Positions 18,195 through 27,250 of a stretch of DNA of 64,000 nucleotides are shown here, one piece after another. The stretch lies in contig NZ_RDSM01000001.1 in the NCBI RefSeq assembly GCF_004115155.1, forward strand, positions 682,001 through 746,000, read 5' to 3'. The notes below the pieces were generated by a model. That model had not been told where the DNA came from. It did no database searches and saw nothing but the letters and a program-made list of their open reading frames with translations. The DNA is from Granulicella sibirica (GTDB taxonomy: Bacteria > Acidobacteriota > Terriglobia > Terriglobales > Acidobacteriaceae). The translations under genes were made by a program, and so were the position numbers. Position 1 is the first letter of the stretch; each line of letters begins with the position of its first letter.

Positions 18195-19118
18195 TCAGCC
18201 CAGATCAAGCGCCCACGTCTGCCCCACAAGGTCCTTCCCAAACGAGTGATGCCGATCCTCCGCGATGAGCTTGAACCCGGCCGCCTGGTAGATCTTCCGC
18301 GCCGACACCAGCACATCGTTCGTCCAGAGCAAAAGCTTTCCGTACCCTAACTCCCGCGCCCGCTCGATGCACCACCTCACCAGCCCCGAGCCCACGCCCT
18401 GCCCACGCGCCGCCGGATCGACATACAGCAACCGGAGCTTCCCAACCTGCACATCGTCCGTCCTCATCAGAAACACCGACCCGACCACCTCTTCATCCAG
18501 CTCAGCGATCCACGCATCCTCCCGTGCAGCGTCGAAATGAGCGACGAAATCCCCCAGGATCTGCGAGACCAGCCCTTCATAGCCCCAGTCCCACCCGTAC
18601 TCCTTCGCATAGAGAACCGCCTGCCGATGGGCAATCCACCCCAGGTCTCCCACCTTCAAGGGCCGAAACCGCACGTCCTCCCTGGCCGCCGGCCTCGCCT
18701 TCAGCAGCCGCTCGATCTCCCGCATGCCCCTCGCCAGTCGTTCGCGATCCGATCCGGAGAGCGGCGTCACCAGCCCCTCAATCTGAGCCTCTGTCCCGTC
18801 GTTCAGCGTCTGGAACGCCTTCCTGCCAGCCGCCGTCAGCGACAACAGCTTGTGCTTCCCATGCTCCGGACTCACCCGGCACTTCAACAACCCGGCCCGC
18901 CGAAAACGAGTGACGATCCGGCTCACGTGCGCCTTGTCCATATTCAAGCTGCGGATGATCCCGGCAGCCGTCTGCTCTTTCACTTGAGCCAGTTCGTAGA
19001 GCACCCGCGCCTCAGCCAGCGTAAACTCGCTGCCAGGCAGGTGCTCGGTCAGCAGGCCGATTTCTCGCGTGTAGAAACGATTGAACCGCCTTACCTGTTC
19101 CACCAGCGAGGTCTGCAT
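18195..19118 (-). CDS. MarR-GNAT fusion: transcription regulator / N-acetyltransferase
   Basis: A 307-residue two-domain protein. Residues 1 to about 140 form a MarR winged helix-turn-helix (SLNMDKAHVSRIVTRF recognition region). Residues about 155-305 form a GNAT acetyltransferase with the acetyl-CoA loop ARGQGVGSGL and a C-terminal YQAAGF motif. Such fusions are common in soil bacteria; substrates are unknown. The ATG at 19118 is preferred over 19148 because AGGAG sits 6 nt before it. The DinB gene follows downstream. Confidence 0.9.
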   Translation of the reverse strand: MQTSLVEQVRRFNRFYTREIGLLTEHLPGSEFTLAEARVLYELAQVKEQTAAGIIRSLNMDKAHVSRIVTRFRRAGLLKCRVSPEHGKHKLLSLTAAGRKAFQTLNDGTEAQIEGLVTPLSGSDRERLARGMREIERLLKARPAAREDVRFRPLKVGDLGWIAHRQAVLYAKEYGWDWGYEGLVSQILGDFVAHFDAAREDAWIAELDEEVVGSVFLMRTDDVQVGKLRLLYVDPAARGQGVGSGLVRWCIERARELGYGKLLLWTNDVLVSARKIYQAAGFKLIAEDRHHSFGKDLVGQTWALDLG

Positions 19119-19244
19119 CGTCAACTCCTGTGTTGTCACCAACAACATATCCGAAGAGCGCCGACCTCCACAACCGAAACCTCGCGACTCGATGCACCCT
19201 CCATGTAAAATTCCTCCACACCCCTGACCGAGCGAACTCGTCTG

Positions 19245-19862
19245 ATGACTATGCGTTACTCCGCCGCATCCCGGCTCCGCCTCCTCCGCGCTCGCACCCT
19301 CGCGTTCCTTCTAGCCGTGTCTCTCCCTATCTGTGCGTTCGGACAGTCAGTCGTCCAGCACGGCCCCTTTGGCGTCCCCTCCCAGGTCATGGACGAGACC
19401 CAGGTCTGGACCACTCCGCTGTCGGTCGCCTCCGATCACGACGTCGAGCTCTACATCCCCGACGTCTCCAGTCCCGACTGGCTGCGGCAGAACTATGCGA
19501 CCTACGAAAGCAAGGGCGTCTACACTCTCTCGATCTTCACCTTCTACAAAACCACCAAGGCCTGCCAGATCAACCAGGCTGGCTGGGGCAATAGCGATGC
19601 CGAACACATCAACGCCTGCGCCGACATCGGCTACCGCGTCCGCCAGGCCCTCGTCGACCCCCAGCAGAAATCCGTCACCCTCATCATGGCCGCCATGGTC
19701 GATCACGACGGCCAGCTCGACGTCTCCTCCATCCAGAAGCCGAACACCTTCCGCACCTGGGACCAGCTCGACGCCAACACCCTCGAAGCCGTCAAGAAGG
19801 CAAACGGCCTCGTCAAGGAGCAGATGAGGATCTACGACGAGAAGCAGCAGAGCAAGCGCTAA
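19245..19862 (+). CDS. Secreted protein of unknown function
   Basis: A 205-residue protein with a clear signal peptide (basic start, hydrophobic core, predicted cleavage after ICAFGQ, about residue 34). The mature part contains two cysteines (KACQIN and NACADIG) that could form a disulfide, and a charged, helix-prone tail. I do not recognise a family. It is a single gene facing a minus-strand Tat-exported protein gene whose stop lies 17 nt beyond its own. Periplasmic or outer-membrane-associated location is inferred from the signal peptide. Confidence 0.7.
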   Translation: MTMRYSAASRLRLLRARTLAFLLAVSLPICAFGQSVVQHGPFGVPSQVMDETQVWTTPLSVASDHDVELYIPDVSSPDWLRQNYATYESKGVYTLSIFTFYKTTKACQINQAGWGNSDAEHINACADIGYRVRQALVDPQQKSVTLIMAAMVDHDGQLDVSSIQKPNTFRTWDQLDANTLEAVKKANGLVKEQMRIYDEKQQSKR

Positions 19863-19879
19863 GCAGACCCCAAAACGAC

Positions 19880-21256
19880 TTAGGACTCGAATCCTCGAAT
19901 ATAGGGAGTATTCGGCGGCCGCTGCCCCGTTTCAAAGAGCGGCCCATGCGTCGAGTGATAACTCATGTTCATATACGGCGTCTCGATGCGTCGCCCGACG
20001 GCGGAATAACGGCCGTCCTCCCAGTTCGAGTCCATGTAGTGATTCACAATCCCGGTCGACAGCAGAAGCCGTTCCGCGTTGAACGGTTCCTTCCCGGTCA
20101 GCATCATCTCCGTGATCCAGTGCTCGTGCCCGTTCGCCGCGTGATACTGCGAGATCGGCCCGGGCCAGCCAAGCATCGAGATGAGCGTCGGGTCTTTCTG
20201 GCCCACAATTTCTCCGGCATAGGTCCACCCAACACCCTCGCCCGAGATCACCGCCCCGTTCGTCCCGTCGTTGTATTCCACGATACAGACGTTAGCCCTC
20301 CGGCCTTCCTGAAAGTGTCCCGGCGGCAAGTCAAAATTCTTCCTCACCGCCTCAAGCAGGTTGCCGGCCCACGGGTTGGCCTCAACCCACTTCCATGTCT
20401 CGGGCCCACGAATCGACTGCACCGACTTGACGCCCGTCTCCCCGCCCTTGCGGCGATCGTGAAACGCCTGTAGCACGTCGATGCAATGCGAGATGGCTCC
20501 CTCATCCGGAGCACCTCCAACCACGATCGAGTTCTTGATCGGCGTATCGATCGCAAGTTCTATCTCCGGCTTACGGAAGTAAGTCGGAATAGAGGAACCA
20601 CCCGTGAGCGCAAACTTCAGTTCACGCGACTTATCGAACATCCACTTCGCATCGTCCCAGTTGTACGAAAGATGCTTGTCGTTGAACACCGGCACCGAGC
20701 GCTTGCTCTGCTCGAAAACCTTAACAACCTGCTGATAGATCCACCACCGCGGCAACAGCCAGTGCCCCTTCAGATCGGTCGGATAGTTCCCATGTTCCGC
20801 GACGATGACCACACCATCGACAGCAAGCTCTTCGCCCCCAAGCGTCACCGCCTCGCCGACCGTCTTGTAGATGGGAATATTCTTCGCCTTGCACACCTTC
20901 TGAGCCAGCAAGCTCGTATCAAGCTGATGAACGTAAACCGACACCACTTCCACCCGCGAGGGAGTATGGGCGCCCTTCCACCAGTAGCCATCCAGCAGCT
21001 TGTTGATGATCCAGTCCGCATGCGAAGTCGGGAGACCCCAATAGCTGACGAGACACGCGATCCGAGGCCGCTTCGGCGCGGTCTCCGCAACCGCGTCGGG
21101 CCCTAGGCCGGTCAAAGCCGCCACACCGGCCATACCAGTCATTCCCAGCATCTCTCGCCGCGTCAGAAAAGAGTTCGATTCGATCGTTTGGGTAATTCTG
21201 GATGAGTCCGCCGCCTCGGCTGCGACTTCGACTTGTCTCTTTTTCATAATCGTCAT
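19880..21256 (-). CDS. Tat-exported Rossmann-like protein (divergent Gfo/Idh/MocA-like)
   Basis: A 458-residue protein. Near residues 33-58 a twin-arginine motif (FLTRREMLGM) and a hydrophobic stretch point to Tat export. The mature N-terminal half (about 65-190) resembles the NAD-binding fold of Gfo/Idh/MocA oxidoreductases: a YWGLPTSHAD segment, then KNIPIYKTVGEA, then a strand ending VDGVVIVAEHGNYP. The canonical glycine motif of NAD binding is not evident, so catalysis is uncertain. The C-terminal half is Trp- and His-rich. It has no operon partner; a divergently read cupin gene starts 179 nt away. Confidence 0.65.
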   Translation of the reverse strand: MTIMKKRQVEVAAEAADSSRITQTIESNSFLTRREMLGMTGMAGVAALTGLGPDAVAETAPKRPRIACLVSYWGLPTSHADWIINKLLDGYWWKGAHTPSRVEVVSVYVHQLDTSLLAQKVCKAKNIPIYKTVGEAVTLGGEELAVDGVVIVAEHGNYPTDLKGHWLLPRWWIYQQVVKVFEQSKRSVPVFNDKHLSYNWDDAKWMFDKSRELKFALTGGSSIPTYFRKPEIELAIDTPIKNSIVVGGAPDEGAISHCIDVLQAFHDRRKGGETGVKSVQSIRGPETWKWVEANPWAGNLLEAVRKNFDLPPGHFQEGRRANVCIVEYNDGTNGAVISGEGVGWTYAGEIVGQKDPTLISMLGWPGPISQYHAANGHEHWITEMMLTGKEPFNAERLLLSTGIVNHYMDSNWEDGRYSAVGRRIETPYMNMSYHSTHGPLFETGQRPPNTPYIRGFES

Positions 21257-21435
21257 TTGATCATGTGGTAACAGGTTTGTTCACTCACGGCAAATGCAGT
21301 AACTCGCCCCTCTCACCTCGGAGCGGTGTTGTTTTCAAACTCCGAGGAGTATTCCAGGGGGCTCACCCGTTCTGCTCCACGTGCACTCGGTCGGTTGAGC
21401 AGGAGGAGCGCGCGCCCTGTCTATAATCGGGAGTC

Positions 21436-22098
21436 ATGCGCAGACAGAGGCTATTTAGACAAATCGCTCCAGCAGTTCTCCTTCTCTCCGGAATAGCCGC
21501 AGCGCAAACGCAAGCGCTGGAGAGCTGTAAGCCCGTGAGTGAGCGGACGGGATCGGAGGGCTGCTGGATCCTCGCGAGCAAGCCGCTGGGGATGCTACCT
21601 GACCGGCCAATTTTCTGGACACTCGACGTGTACCCTGATCGCGAGACCGCTCAGTCTGCGGCGGCCAGCGGGAGCACAGTGTTGGACGCGCTTGGAAAGG
21701 TATGGCTGCTCACCGTCGGCGACAAGCAGCAGTTGACGTCCATGGGTCGCCGTGTGACACAGATCGGGCCTCTGCCGGTGAAGCCCGGGGAAGACTACAC
21801 GGCTCAATACCGGGAATCGATCATGCGTCCCGGTGCGGTGAGCAGGACGCATCTGCATTCCGGGCCGGAGGTCTTCTACACCGAAACCGGTGAGACCTGT
21901 CTTGAAACTCCATCCGGCATGCAGGTAAGTCGAAAAGGGCACGATGTGGTTGTCCCGGAAGGTGAGCCTATGGAATTGACGGCAACGGGGCCTGACAACC
22001 GTACGGGTCTCGTTCTCGTGCTGCACTCCTCCTCAAAGCCACACACGACGCTAGTCGCGGACTGGCACTCAAGTGGGCTCTGCAAGAAGCAAAAATAG
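21436..22098 (+). CDS. Secreted cupin-domain protein
   Basis: A 220-residue protein with a signal peptide (cleavage near GIAAAQ, residue 24) and a C-terminal cupin. The first cupin motif shows HLHSGPEVFYTETG (about residues 140-153), with His, His and Glu placed to bind a metal, and a second motif with GHDVVVPEGEP. The N-terminal 100 residues are unassigned. Substrate is unknown. GGGAG precedes the ATG. It is alone on its strand, next to a minus-strand GH31 gene that it meets tail to tail (28 nt). Confidence 0.75.
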   Translation: MRRQRLFRQIAPAVLLLSGIAAAQTQALESCKPVSERTGSEGCWILASKPLGMLPDRPIFWTLDVYPDRETAQSAAASGSTVLDALGKVWLLTVGDKQQLTSMGRRVTQIGPLPVKPGEDYTAQYRESIMRPGAVSRTHLHSGPEVFYTETGETCLETPSGMQVSRKGHDVVVPEGEPMELTATGPDNRTGLVLVLHSSSKPHTTLVADWHSSGLCKKQK

Positions 22099-22126
22099 AC
22101 CGAAGCCGCTTCACGGACATGTCCTC

Positions 22127-24610
22127 CTACCGCAGCGCCACGCTCACCCCGTTCCGCTCCGCCCCCACCTCAACCGCCCACGCGACCCCGCTCTGCGTAA
22201 GCTCCAGCACCTTCCCCTCGACCTCAACCTTCCGATCCTTCGGCGTCCACCCATACACCTCGATCCGATACGTCTTCCACCACGGCGTATAACTGCCCTC
22301 CTGCTGCGCCGCATCGACCGCCATCGAGCCATCCGGCCTGATCTTGCACGTAAACCTCACCCGCGCGAACTGCCCCTTGCGATACGCAAAGCTCTTCCCA
22401 TCATCTGAGTACACCTCACCCGCGCAAGGCTCGCTCGCATCGCTGCTCAGGTAGATCCTCAAGGTCAGCGGCCCGTTCGGCGCCTCCTCCGTGCTCTGCG
22501 TCAAAGGCGCAATCGGCAGAATGCTTCCCCCGCGCACATACACCGGAAGCGTATCCAGCTTCGGCGTAATCATCAGCGGCTTATCCTGTGTCAGCTTGTC
22601 TCTCTGCTCGAGATCCAACCTCTGTCCCTTGGTCGCCCGCTCGAAACGCTCCCCCGTCCAGTAGTCGAACCACGTCCCCGGCGGCAGGTGCACCTCGTAG
22701 GGATTCACCTCTTCCGGCGATGGATTCGCCGCCACCAGCATCCTCCCGCCAAACAGAAACTCCCCGCCTCCCGTATCCAGATCCATCGGATGCCCATCGC
22801 TCGTGGCATGCGGAAACTCCAGGAACAGCGGCCGCATAATCGGGATCCCATCCCGCGAAGTCTCCTCCGCAGCCGTATACAGGTAAGGCATCAGCTTGTA
22901 CCGCTCCTCGATATACCGCTTCCGGATCGCCTCCTGCTCCGGCCCATCCGCCCACACCTCGTGCGCCCGCGTACCCTTCGCCGCATGGTCCCGGTCGATC
23001 GGCTGAAACGCCGCATACTCGATCCACTTCGTCAGCAACTCCGGCGACGGCGACCCCGCGAACCCACCCACATCCGCCCCCGTCATCGAGAACCCGCTCA
23101 GACCCAAATTTACAATCTGCGGAACCGTCTGTCGCAGGTGGTTCCACGTCGAGCTATTATCCCCCGTCCACGTCGACGCATATCTCTGCCCACCCGCATA
23201 GCTCGCCCGCGTCAGCACAAACGGCCGCACATTCGGCTCAAGCGCCAGCAGCCCCTCGTACGTCCCCCGCGAGTTCTCCATACCAAACACGTTATGAATC
23301 TCGAGATGCGACGTCGTCCTCTTCACGAACCCCGGCTCATCGATCCGGTGCTGAATGTTATCCGGCATCGTCTTCGTCGGCGTCTCGAACACCGCAGGCT
23401 CGTTCATGTCGTTCCAGAACCCCGCCACGCCCTCTGACGCAAACTCCTTGTAAAGCGTGCCCCACCACTTCCGCGTCTGCGCCCGCGTAAAATCCGGAAA
23501 TACCGAAGGCCCCGGCCACACCGGCCCAACAAACGTACTGCCGTCCGGGTTCTTCACAAAATGGTCTCCCGCCACGCCCGTATCGTAAGGCTTATACCCA
23601 ACCCCCGCCTGCTTCGCGATATGCAGGTCGGTAATCACCACGAGATGAAACTTGTCTTTCGCAAGCTCCTTCACCATCTCCGGAAACTTGGGAAACTTCT
23701 CCGGATCGACTGTGAACGGAATGTTGTTCTTCTGATAGTCGATATCGAGATACAACGCATCCGAAGGAATCTTGTCTGCCCGCAGCCGGCTCGCAATCGC
23801 CATGAACTCCGCCTCGGGGTAGTAGCTATACCGCGACTGCTGAAACCCGAGCGCCCAGAGCGGCGGCAAAGGCGTCGGCCCCGTCAGCCACGCATAGGTC
23901 GACACCACCTCTTTCGGCTCCGGCCCATACATCAGGTAGTAGTCGATCGGGCCGTTCGGCGCTCCGAACGAATACGCATGTTCATCCTCGCGCCCAAAGT
24001 CGAAGAACGATCGCCACGTGTTATCGAAGAGCACCCCGAACGCCCGCCCCTCGCGAAAGTCGATAAAGAAAGGAATGCTCTTGTAGATCGGATCGGTCGA
24101 CTCCTGCCAGCCGAAGTTATCCGTGTTCCACATCGTGAACGCCTGCCCGCCCCGGTCAAGCGGCCCCGGCTTATCCCCAAGCCCGAAGAAGTGTTCATCC
24201 ATCGCCCGCTTCTTGTAGAGCCGAAACCCATCCCCGCGCCAGGCGATCGGACTCGCATCCTCCTGCAACACGTGCCCATCCAGATCCGATACAGTCAGCT
24301 TCAACCCCGCCCCGATCTCCACGCGCAGCTTCTGGGTATGAAACCCCGAAGCCGTAGCCGACACGTCCACTGCACTCGTCCTTGCCTTGGGAAGCACAGC
24401 CCACGAAGCATCCTCTGGCTTCGTGCCGCCCCGCCATATCCTCACCCGCAGCACGTCCTCCCGCAGCGCTGTCACCTGCATGGTCATGCCTTGGTCCACA
24501 GCCTGCACCCCATGGGCGGAAGCAGTGACCTGCTGCGAAAATACGGGGACCAGCGAGCCGAGGAAGAGCGCAGCGGAGAAGAAGCCATTGAAACGAAAGG
24601 AGGAACGCAT
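22127..24610 (-). CDS. GH31 alpha-glucosidase-type glycoside hydrolase, secreted
   Basis: An 827-residue GH31 hydrolase with a signal peptide ending near LVPVFSQ. The start at 24610 is chosen so that the signal peptide begins the protein; the frame is open further upstream. The catalytic nucleophile Asp lies in GFWNDMNEPAVF and the acid/base Asp in the TGDNSSTW region; both are present. The N-terminal galactose-mutarotase-like sandwich, the TIM barrel and C-terminal beta domains fit the family length. It likely releases glucose or xylose from alpha-linked oligosaccharides in the periplasm or outside. Exact linkage preference cannot be read from sequence. Confidence 0.92.
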   Translation of the reverse strand: MRSSFRFNGFFSAALFLGSLVPVFSQQVTASAHGVQAVDQGMTMQVTALREDVLRVRIWRGGTKPEDASWAVLPKARTSAVDVSATASGFHTQKLRVEIGAGLKLTVSDLDGHVLQEDASPIAWRGDGFRLYKKRAMDEHFFGLGDKPGPLDRGGQAFTMWNTDNFGWQESTDPIYKSIPFFIDFREGRAFGVLFDNTWRSFFDFGREDEHAYSFGAPNGPIDYYLMYGPEPKEVVSTYAWLTGPTPLPPLWALGFQQSRYSYYPEAEFMAIASRLRADKIPSDALYLDIDYQKNNIPFTVDPEKFPKFPEMVKELAKDKFHLVVITDLHIAKQAGVGYKPYDTGVAGDHFVKNPDGSTFVGPVWPGPSVFPDFTRAQTRKWWGTLYKEFASEGVAGFWNDMNEPAVFETPTKTMPDNIQHRIDEPGFVKRTTSHLEIHNVFGMENSRGTYEGLLALEPNVRPFVLTRASYAGGQRYASTWTGDNSSTWNHLRQTVPQIVNLGLSGFSMTGADVGGFAGSPSPELLTKWIEYAAFQPIDRDHAAKGTRAHEVWADGPEQEAIRKRYIEERYKLMPYLYTAAEETSRDGIPIMRPLFLEFPHATSDGHPMDLDTGGGEFLFGGRMLVAANPSPEEVNPYEVHLPPGTWFDYWTGERFERATKGQRLDLEQRDKLTQDKPLMITPKLDTLPVYVRGGSILPIAPLTQSTEEAPNGPLTLRIYLSSDASEPCAGEVYSDDGKSFAYRKGQFARVRFTCKIRPDGSMAVDAAQQEGSYTPWWKTYRIEVYGWTPKDRKVEVEGKVLELTQSGVAWAVEVGAERNGVSVALR

Positions 24611-24701
24611 CCAAGCATCAAACAGCAACCGCCCCACACCACGCAACCTGCAGTCGTCGCTACCGCAAAGAAAGTTTTGCGGATTTACGGGCAAATTCGC
24701 G

Positions 24702-24950
24702 TGTCAAGTCCCATAATCGCCTAAGTCACTCAAATAAAACGGCTTGACGATGTCCTTTAGTTACGGTCGGATCGCTACAATTAAGATATAGAGCAAACAA
24801 GCAAGAGGATATCGGTCCCGAAAGGCTAACTTGTTTGTTTTCTAATTTTTAGCCGTAACTCCTTTCTTATGAGGATCTTGCGGGGGTTCTCGATGCTCAA
24901 GCTAAACATTCGAAAGGACTTAGACCAAGGCTATGGGAGGGGGGGGGTAC
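24702..24950 (+). repeat. Intergenic G-tract element, copy A
   Basis: The 343-bp gap 24611-24953 holds this 249-bp element; the first 91 bp show nothing else. It begins TGTCAAG, contains TGTCCTTT (offset 49), GCTACAAT (72), ATAGAG (86) and a 40-nt block at 24826-24865 that is 33/40 identical to copy B, and ends GGGAGGGGGGGGGTA. The G-rich end lies 4 nt from the stop codon of the minus-strand gene at 24954, so on that mRNA it reads as a C-rich tract just past the stop. No ORF is convincing within it. Confidence 0.7.
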
Positions 24951-24953
24951 CGC

Positions 24954-26054
24954 TCAAACCGGCTCGGCAGCCGACTGGAGCAGGCCACGAATGTAGCCAT
25001 AGCAAAACGCAAACGACTGCAGACCCTTCGGATCCGTTTCCGCCTGCGGTACATGATCCGGCATGATCATGTACTTGTATCCAACCTCCTGGTACGTCCG
25101 GATCGCACGAACGAAGTCAACGTCTCCCTCATCCGGAAACGTCTCGACGAAGTCGTCCCGGTGCCCACGGATGTTGCGGAAGTGAACATTGAAGATCTTG
25201 TCCCGCGTCCCGAAGTAGCGAATCACGTCGAAGATCTCCTTACCCGGGTCGGCCAGCATCTCCGAGACCGTTCCCTGGCAAAAATTCAATCCGTGATACG
25301 CACTCTCCTGGATCGAGACGAACCTCTTCAATCCATCCACCGTCCCAAGCACACGATGATCGCCCTGGTACCCCTGGGGTGGCACCCCAGGATCGTCCGG
25401 ATGAAGAGCCATCCGAACCTTGTACTCATTTGCGACCGGAATCACGCGATCGAGAAAGTAGGTGATTCTCGCCCAACTCTCCTCCGCACTCACATTCCCG
25501 GCCCGCGTCAACGGAGTCTTCGGATGCGCCTCGGAAAACTTCCAGGTCGCATACATCGCATCGCCTCGCCCAGCAGTTCGAGCAATGCGGGCGTCACCCA
25601 CAATCTGCAGGTTGTACTTGATCGCAGGAATACCAGCCGCAGCGCAGTTTTTGATCAGCGTTTGAATCGCCTCGATATCGTGATCTCGCTCAGGAGATTG
25701 TCCAAGCATGATCGCCGCATGCTTATCCACATCCACCGAAATAGAGGCCAGAAATGGAGGAGCGATCATATCGACCTCAATCCCATTCTTCGCCGCCAGA
25801 TCCTTCATCCGCTGCAATTCGTCGACAGTCGCGTAAAGCCTCTCATCCGCGATCACCGGATAGCCGCAGATGTTCTTCACGCCATAACGAGCGAGATACT
25901 TCAGATGCTCATCAGTCGTTGGAGCAGTCTGACATCCAAGCTTCATCACCAAAGGCTTCCGCTTCGGAGCAGATCCCGAAGCAACACCAGAATTAAGCGA
26001 GAGCGCAGCAGCACTCGAAACGGAAAGGAACTGACGACGATTCACACCAGACAT
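24954..26054 (-). CDS. Tat-exported mannonate dehydratase-like (UxuA-type) TIM-barrel protein
   Basis: A 366-residue protein with a Tat signal (NRRQFLSVSSAAALS). Family motifs of UxuA mannonate dehydratases are visible: MALHPDDPG, NFCQGTVSEM and NVHFRNIRGHRDDF. UxuA removes water from D-mannonate to give 2-keto-3-deoxygluconate; export of the enzyme is unusual, so a related sugar-acid or isomerase reaction is possible. The ATG at 26054 is preferred: GGAGG sits 4 nt before it. A TTG at 26069 overlapping the upstream stop is an alternative. It is the last gene of a six-gene operon. Confidence 0.82.
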   Translation of the reverse strand: MSGVNRRQFLSVSSAAALSLNSGVASGSAPKRKPLVMKLGCQTAPTTDEHLKYLARYGVKNICGYPVIADERLYATVDELQRMKDLAAKNGIEVDMIAPPFLASISVDVDKHAAIMLGQSPERDHDIEAIQTLIKNCAAAGIPAIKYNLQIVGDARIARTAGRGDAMYATWKFSEAHPKTPLTRAGNVSAEESWARITYFLDRVIPVANEYKVRMALHPDDPGVPPQGYQGDHRVLGTVDGLKRFVSIQESAYHGLNFCQGTVSEMLADPGKEIFDVIRYFGTRDKIFNVHFRNIRGHRDDFVETFPDEGDVDFVRAIRTYQEVGYKYMIMPDHVPQAETDPKGLQSFAFCYGYIRGLLQSAAEPV

Positions 26055-26065
26055 AACGCCTCCGA

Positions 26066-27250
26066 TCAACGTGAAGCTTTGCGGTCCAATTCCATTTCCG
26101 TCGCAGCCAGCAGAAACGCACCAACACCCTTCGGATCGTCGCTCACCACAGGAGCATGCAGGTAATACGCATCGCTCCCATCGTTCTCCGGCGCAGCGCC
26201 AAGAGCAACATGAGTTACAGTTCCGGTAATCGAGACCTCACCCGAAGCCGAGACCTTTACGAACCACTCAAGGATCGCCTTCCAGGCAATCTCCGTCTTC
26301 GCTCGATATTGCGCTGGCAGATAGCCAAGACGAACACCCTTCGCCAGCGCATAGGTGAACATCAGCACCGAAGACGACTCGATATAGTTATCCTTCTCGC
26401 CAGGCTTATCGAGGATCTGATACCAAAGTCCACTCTGAGGATCCTGCTGACGAATCAAGGCAGCCGAAGTCTCTCGCAGAATACCGATCAACGCAGCGCG
26501 ATGCCGATCGCTCTTCGGGTAATACGGAATCGTATCGACAAGCGCCATCAGATACCATCCCATTCCGCGCGCCCAAAGGTTCGGCGAAGTCCCAGTCTGA
26601 CGATTGATCCAAGGTCGAGACTTGCTCTCATCCCAACCGTGATACAGAAGCCCAGTCTCCGGATCGCGCGCATGCTGATCAAGCAGCACGAACTGCCTCG
26701 CAACCTCATCCAGATCCTCAGGATGATGGAACGCGCTCGCATACTCCGCGTCAAACGGAGCGAACATGAACGTGTCATCAAGCAGCATCAGGTTCGGAGT
26801 CGCTTGCGCATGCCAGAACCCACCGGAAGCTGTCCTCGGCTGCGCGGCAAGTTGCCTGTGAAGCGCCTCGATCGCCTTGCGATACTTCTCATCACGCGTA
26901 ACGCGATCGAGCATAAGAAGCTGACGACCGATGAGGATATTGTTGAGCGCATAGGCCTGAACATCGTAGGTCCGGATCGATCCATCAGCTTGCACGTACT
27001 GGTCAACCGATCTCCGGATGTACTCGAAGCACCTTTGGTCACGCGTCGCGTTCCAGACAGCGTCGAGTCCAGCAAGCACGATCCCCGGTTCGAAGCCCCA
27101 CGAAACCGCCGCGTTCGCAGGACCGATATGTCCATTCGGCCAACGCTCCATCGCCTCCAAAGCCACTCGCTCAGACAACTTCTGCTGCTGCGCCGATGCT
27201 CCAATCGTGCTGATGACCAGAAGAGCGAGCAGACGCGCAGAGACCCTCAT
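26066..27250 (-). CDS. GH88/GH105-type unsaturated uronyl hydrolase, secreted
   Basis: A 394-residue (alpha/alpha)6-barrel protein with a signal peptide ending near IGASAQ. Family motifs are LLDDTFMFAPF, YHGWDESKSRPW and LWARGMGWY; the two Asp residues expected to act in catalysis are present. GH105 enzymes hydrate unsaturated galacturonyl or glucuronyl ends left by polysaccharide lyases. The ATG at 27250 overlaps the amidase stop (ATGA). Its place between an amidase and a UxuA-like protein suggests handling of a uronic-acid-containing conjugate. Confidence 0.87.
   Translation of the reverse strand: MRVSARLLALLVISTIGASAQQQKLSERVALEAMERWPNGHIGPANAAVSWGFEPGIVLAGLDAVWNATRDQRCFEYIRRSVDQYVQADGSIRTYDVQAYALNNILIGRQLLMLDRVTRDEKYRKAIEALHRQLAAQPRTASGGFWHAQATPNLMLLDDTFMFAPFDAEYASAFHHPEDLDEVARQFVLLDQHARDPETGLLYHGWDESKSRPWINRQTGTSPNLWARGMGWYLMALVDTIPYYPKSDRHRAALIGILRETSAALIRQQDPQSGLWYQILDKPGEKDNYIESSSVLMFTYALAKGVRLGYLPAQYRAKTEIAWKAILEWFVKVSASGEVSITGTVTHVALGAAPENDGSDAYYLHAPVVSDDPKGVGAFLLAATEMELDRKASR

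Noticed and set aside
21422-21427. Perfect TATAAT just ahead of the secreted cupin gene
   Set aside because: It lies 9 nt from the ATG, so transcription would start at the codon and remove the GGGAG site; no -35 box at 16-18 bp. A leaderless transcript cannot be excluded.
23561-24724. Plus-strand open frame of 387 codons across the GH31 gene
   Set aside because: Arg/Pro/His-rich shadow of a clear GH31 hydrolase.
24933-26165. Plus-strand open frame of 410 codons over the UxuA-like gene
   Set aside because: No motif; the opposite strand has the family motifs and a good ribosome site.
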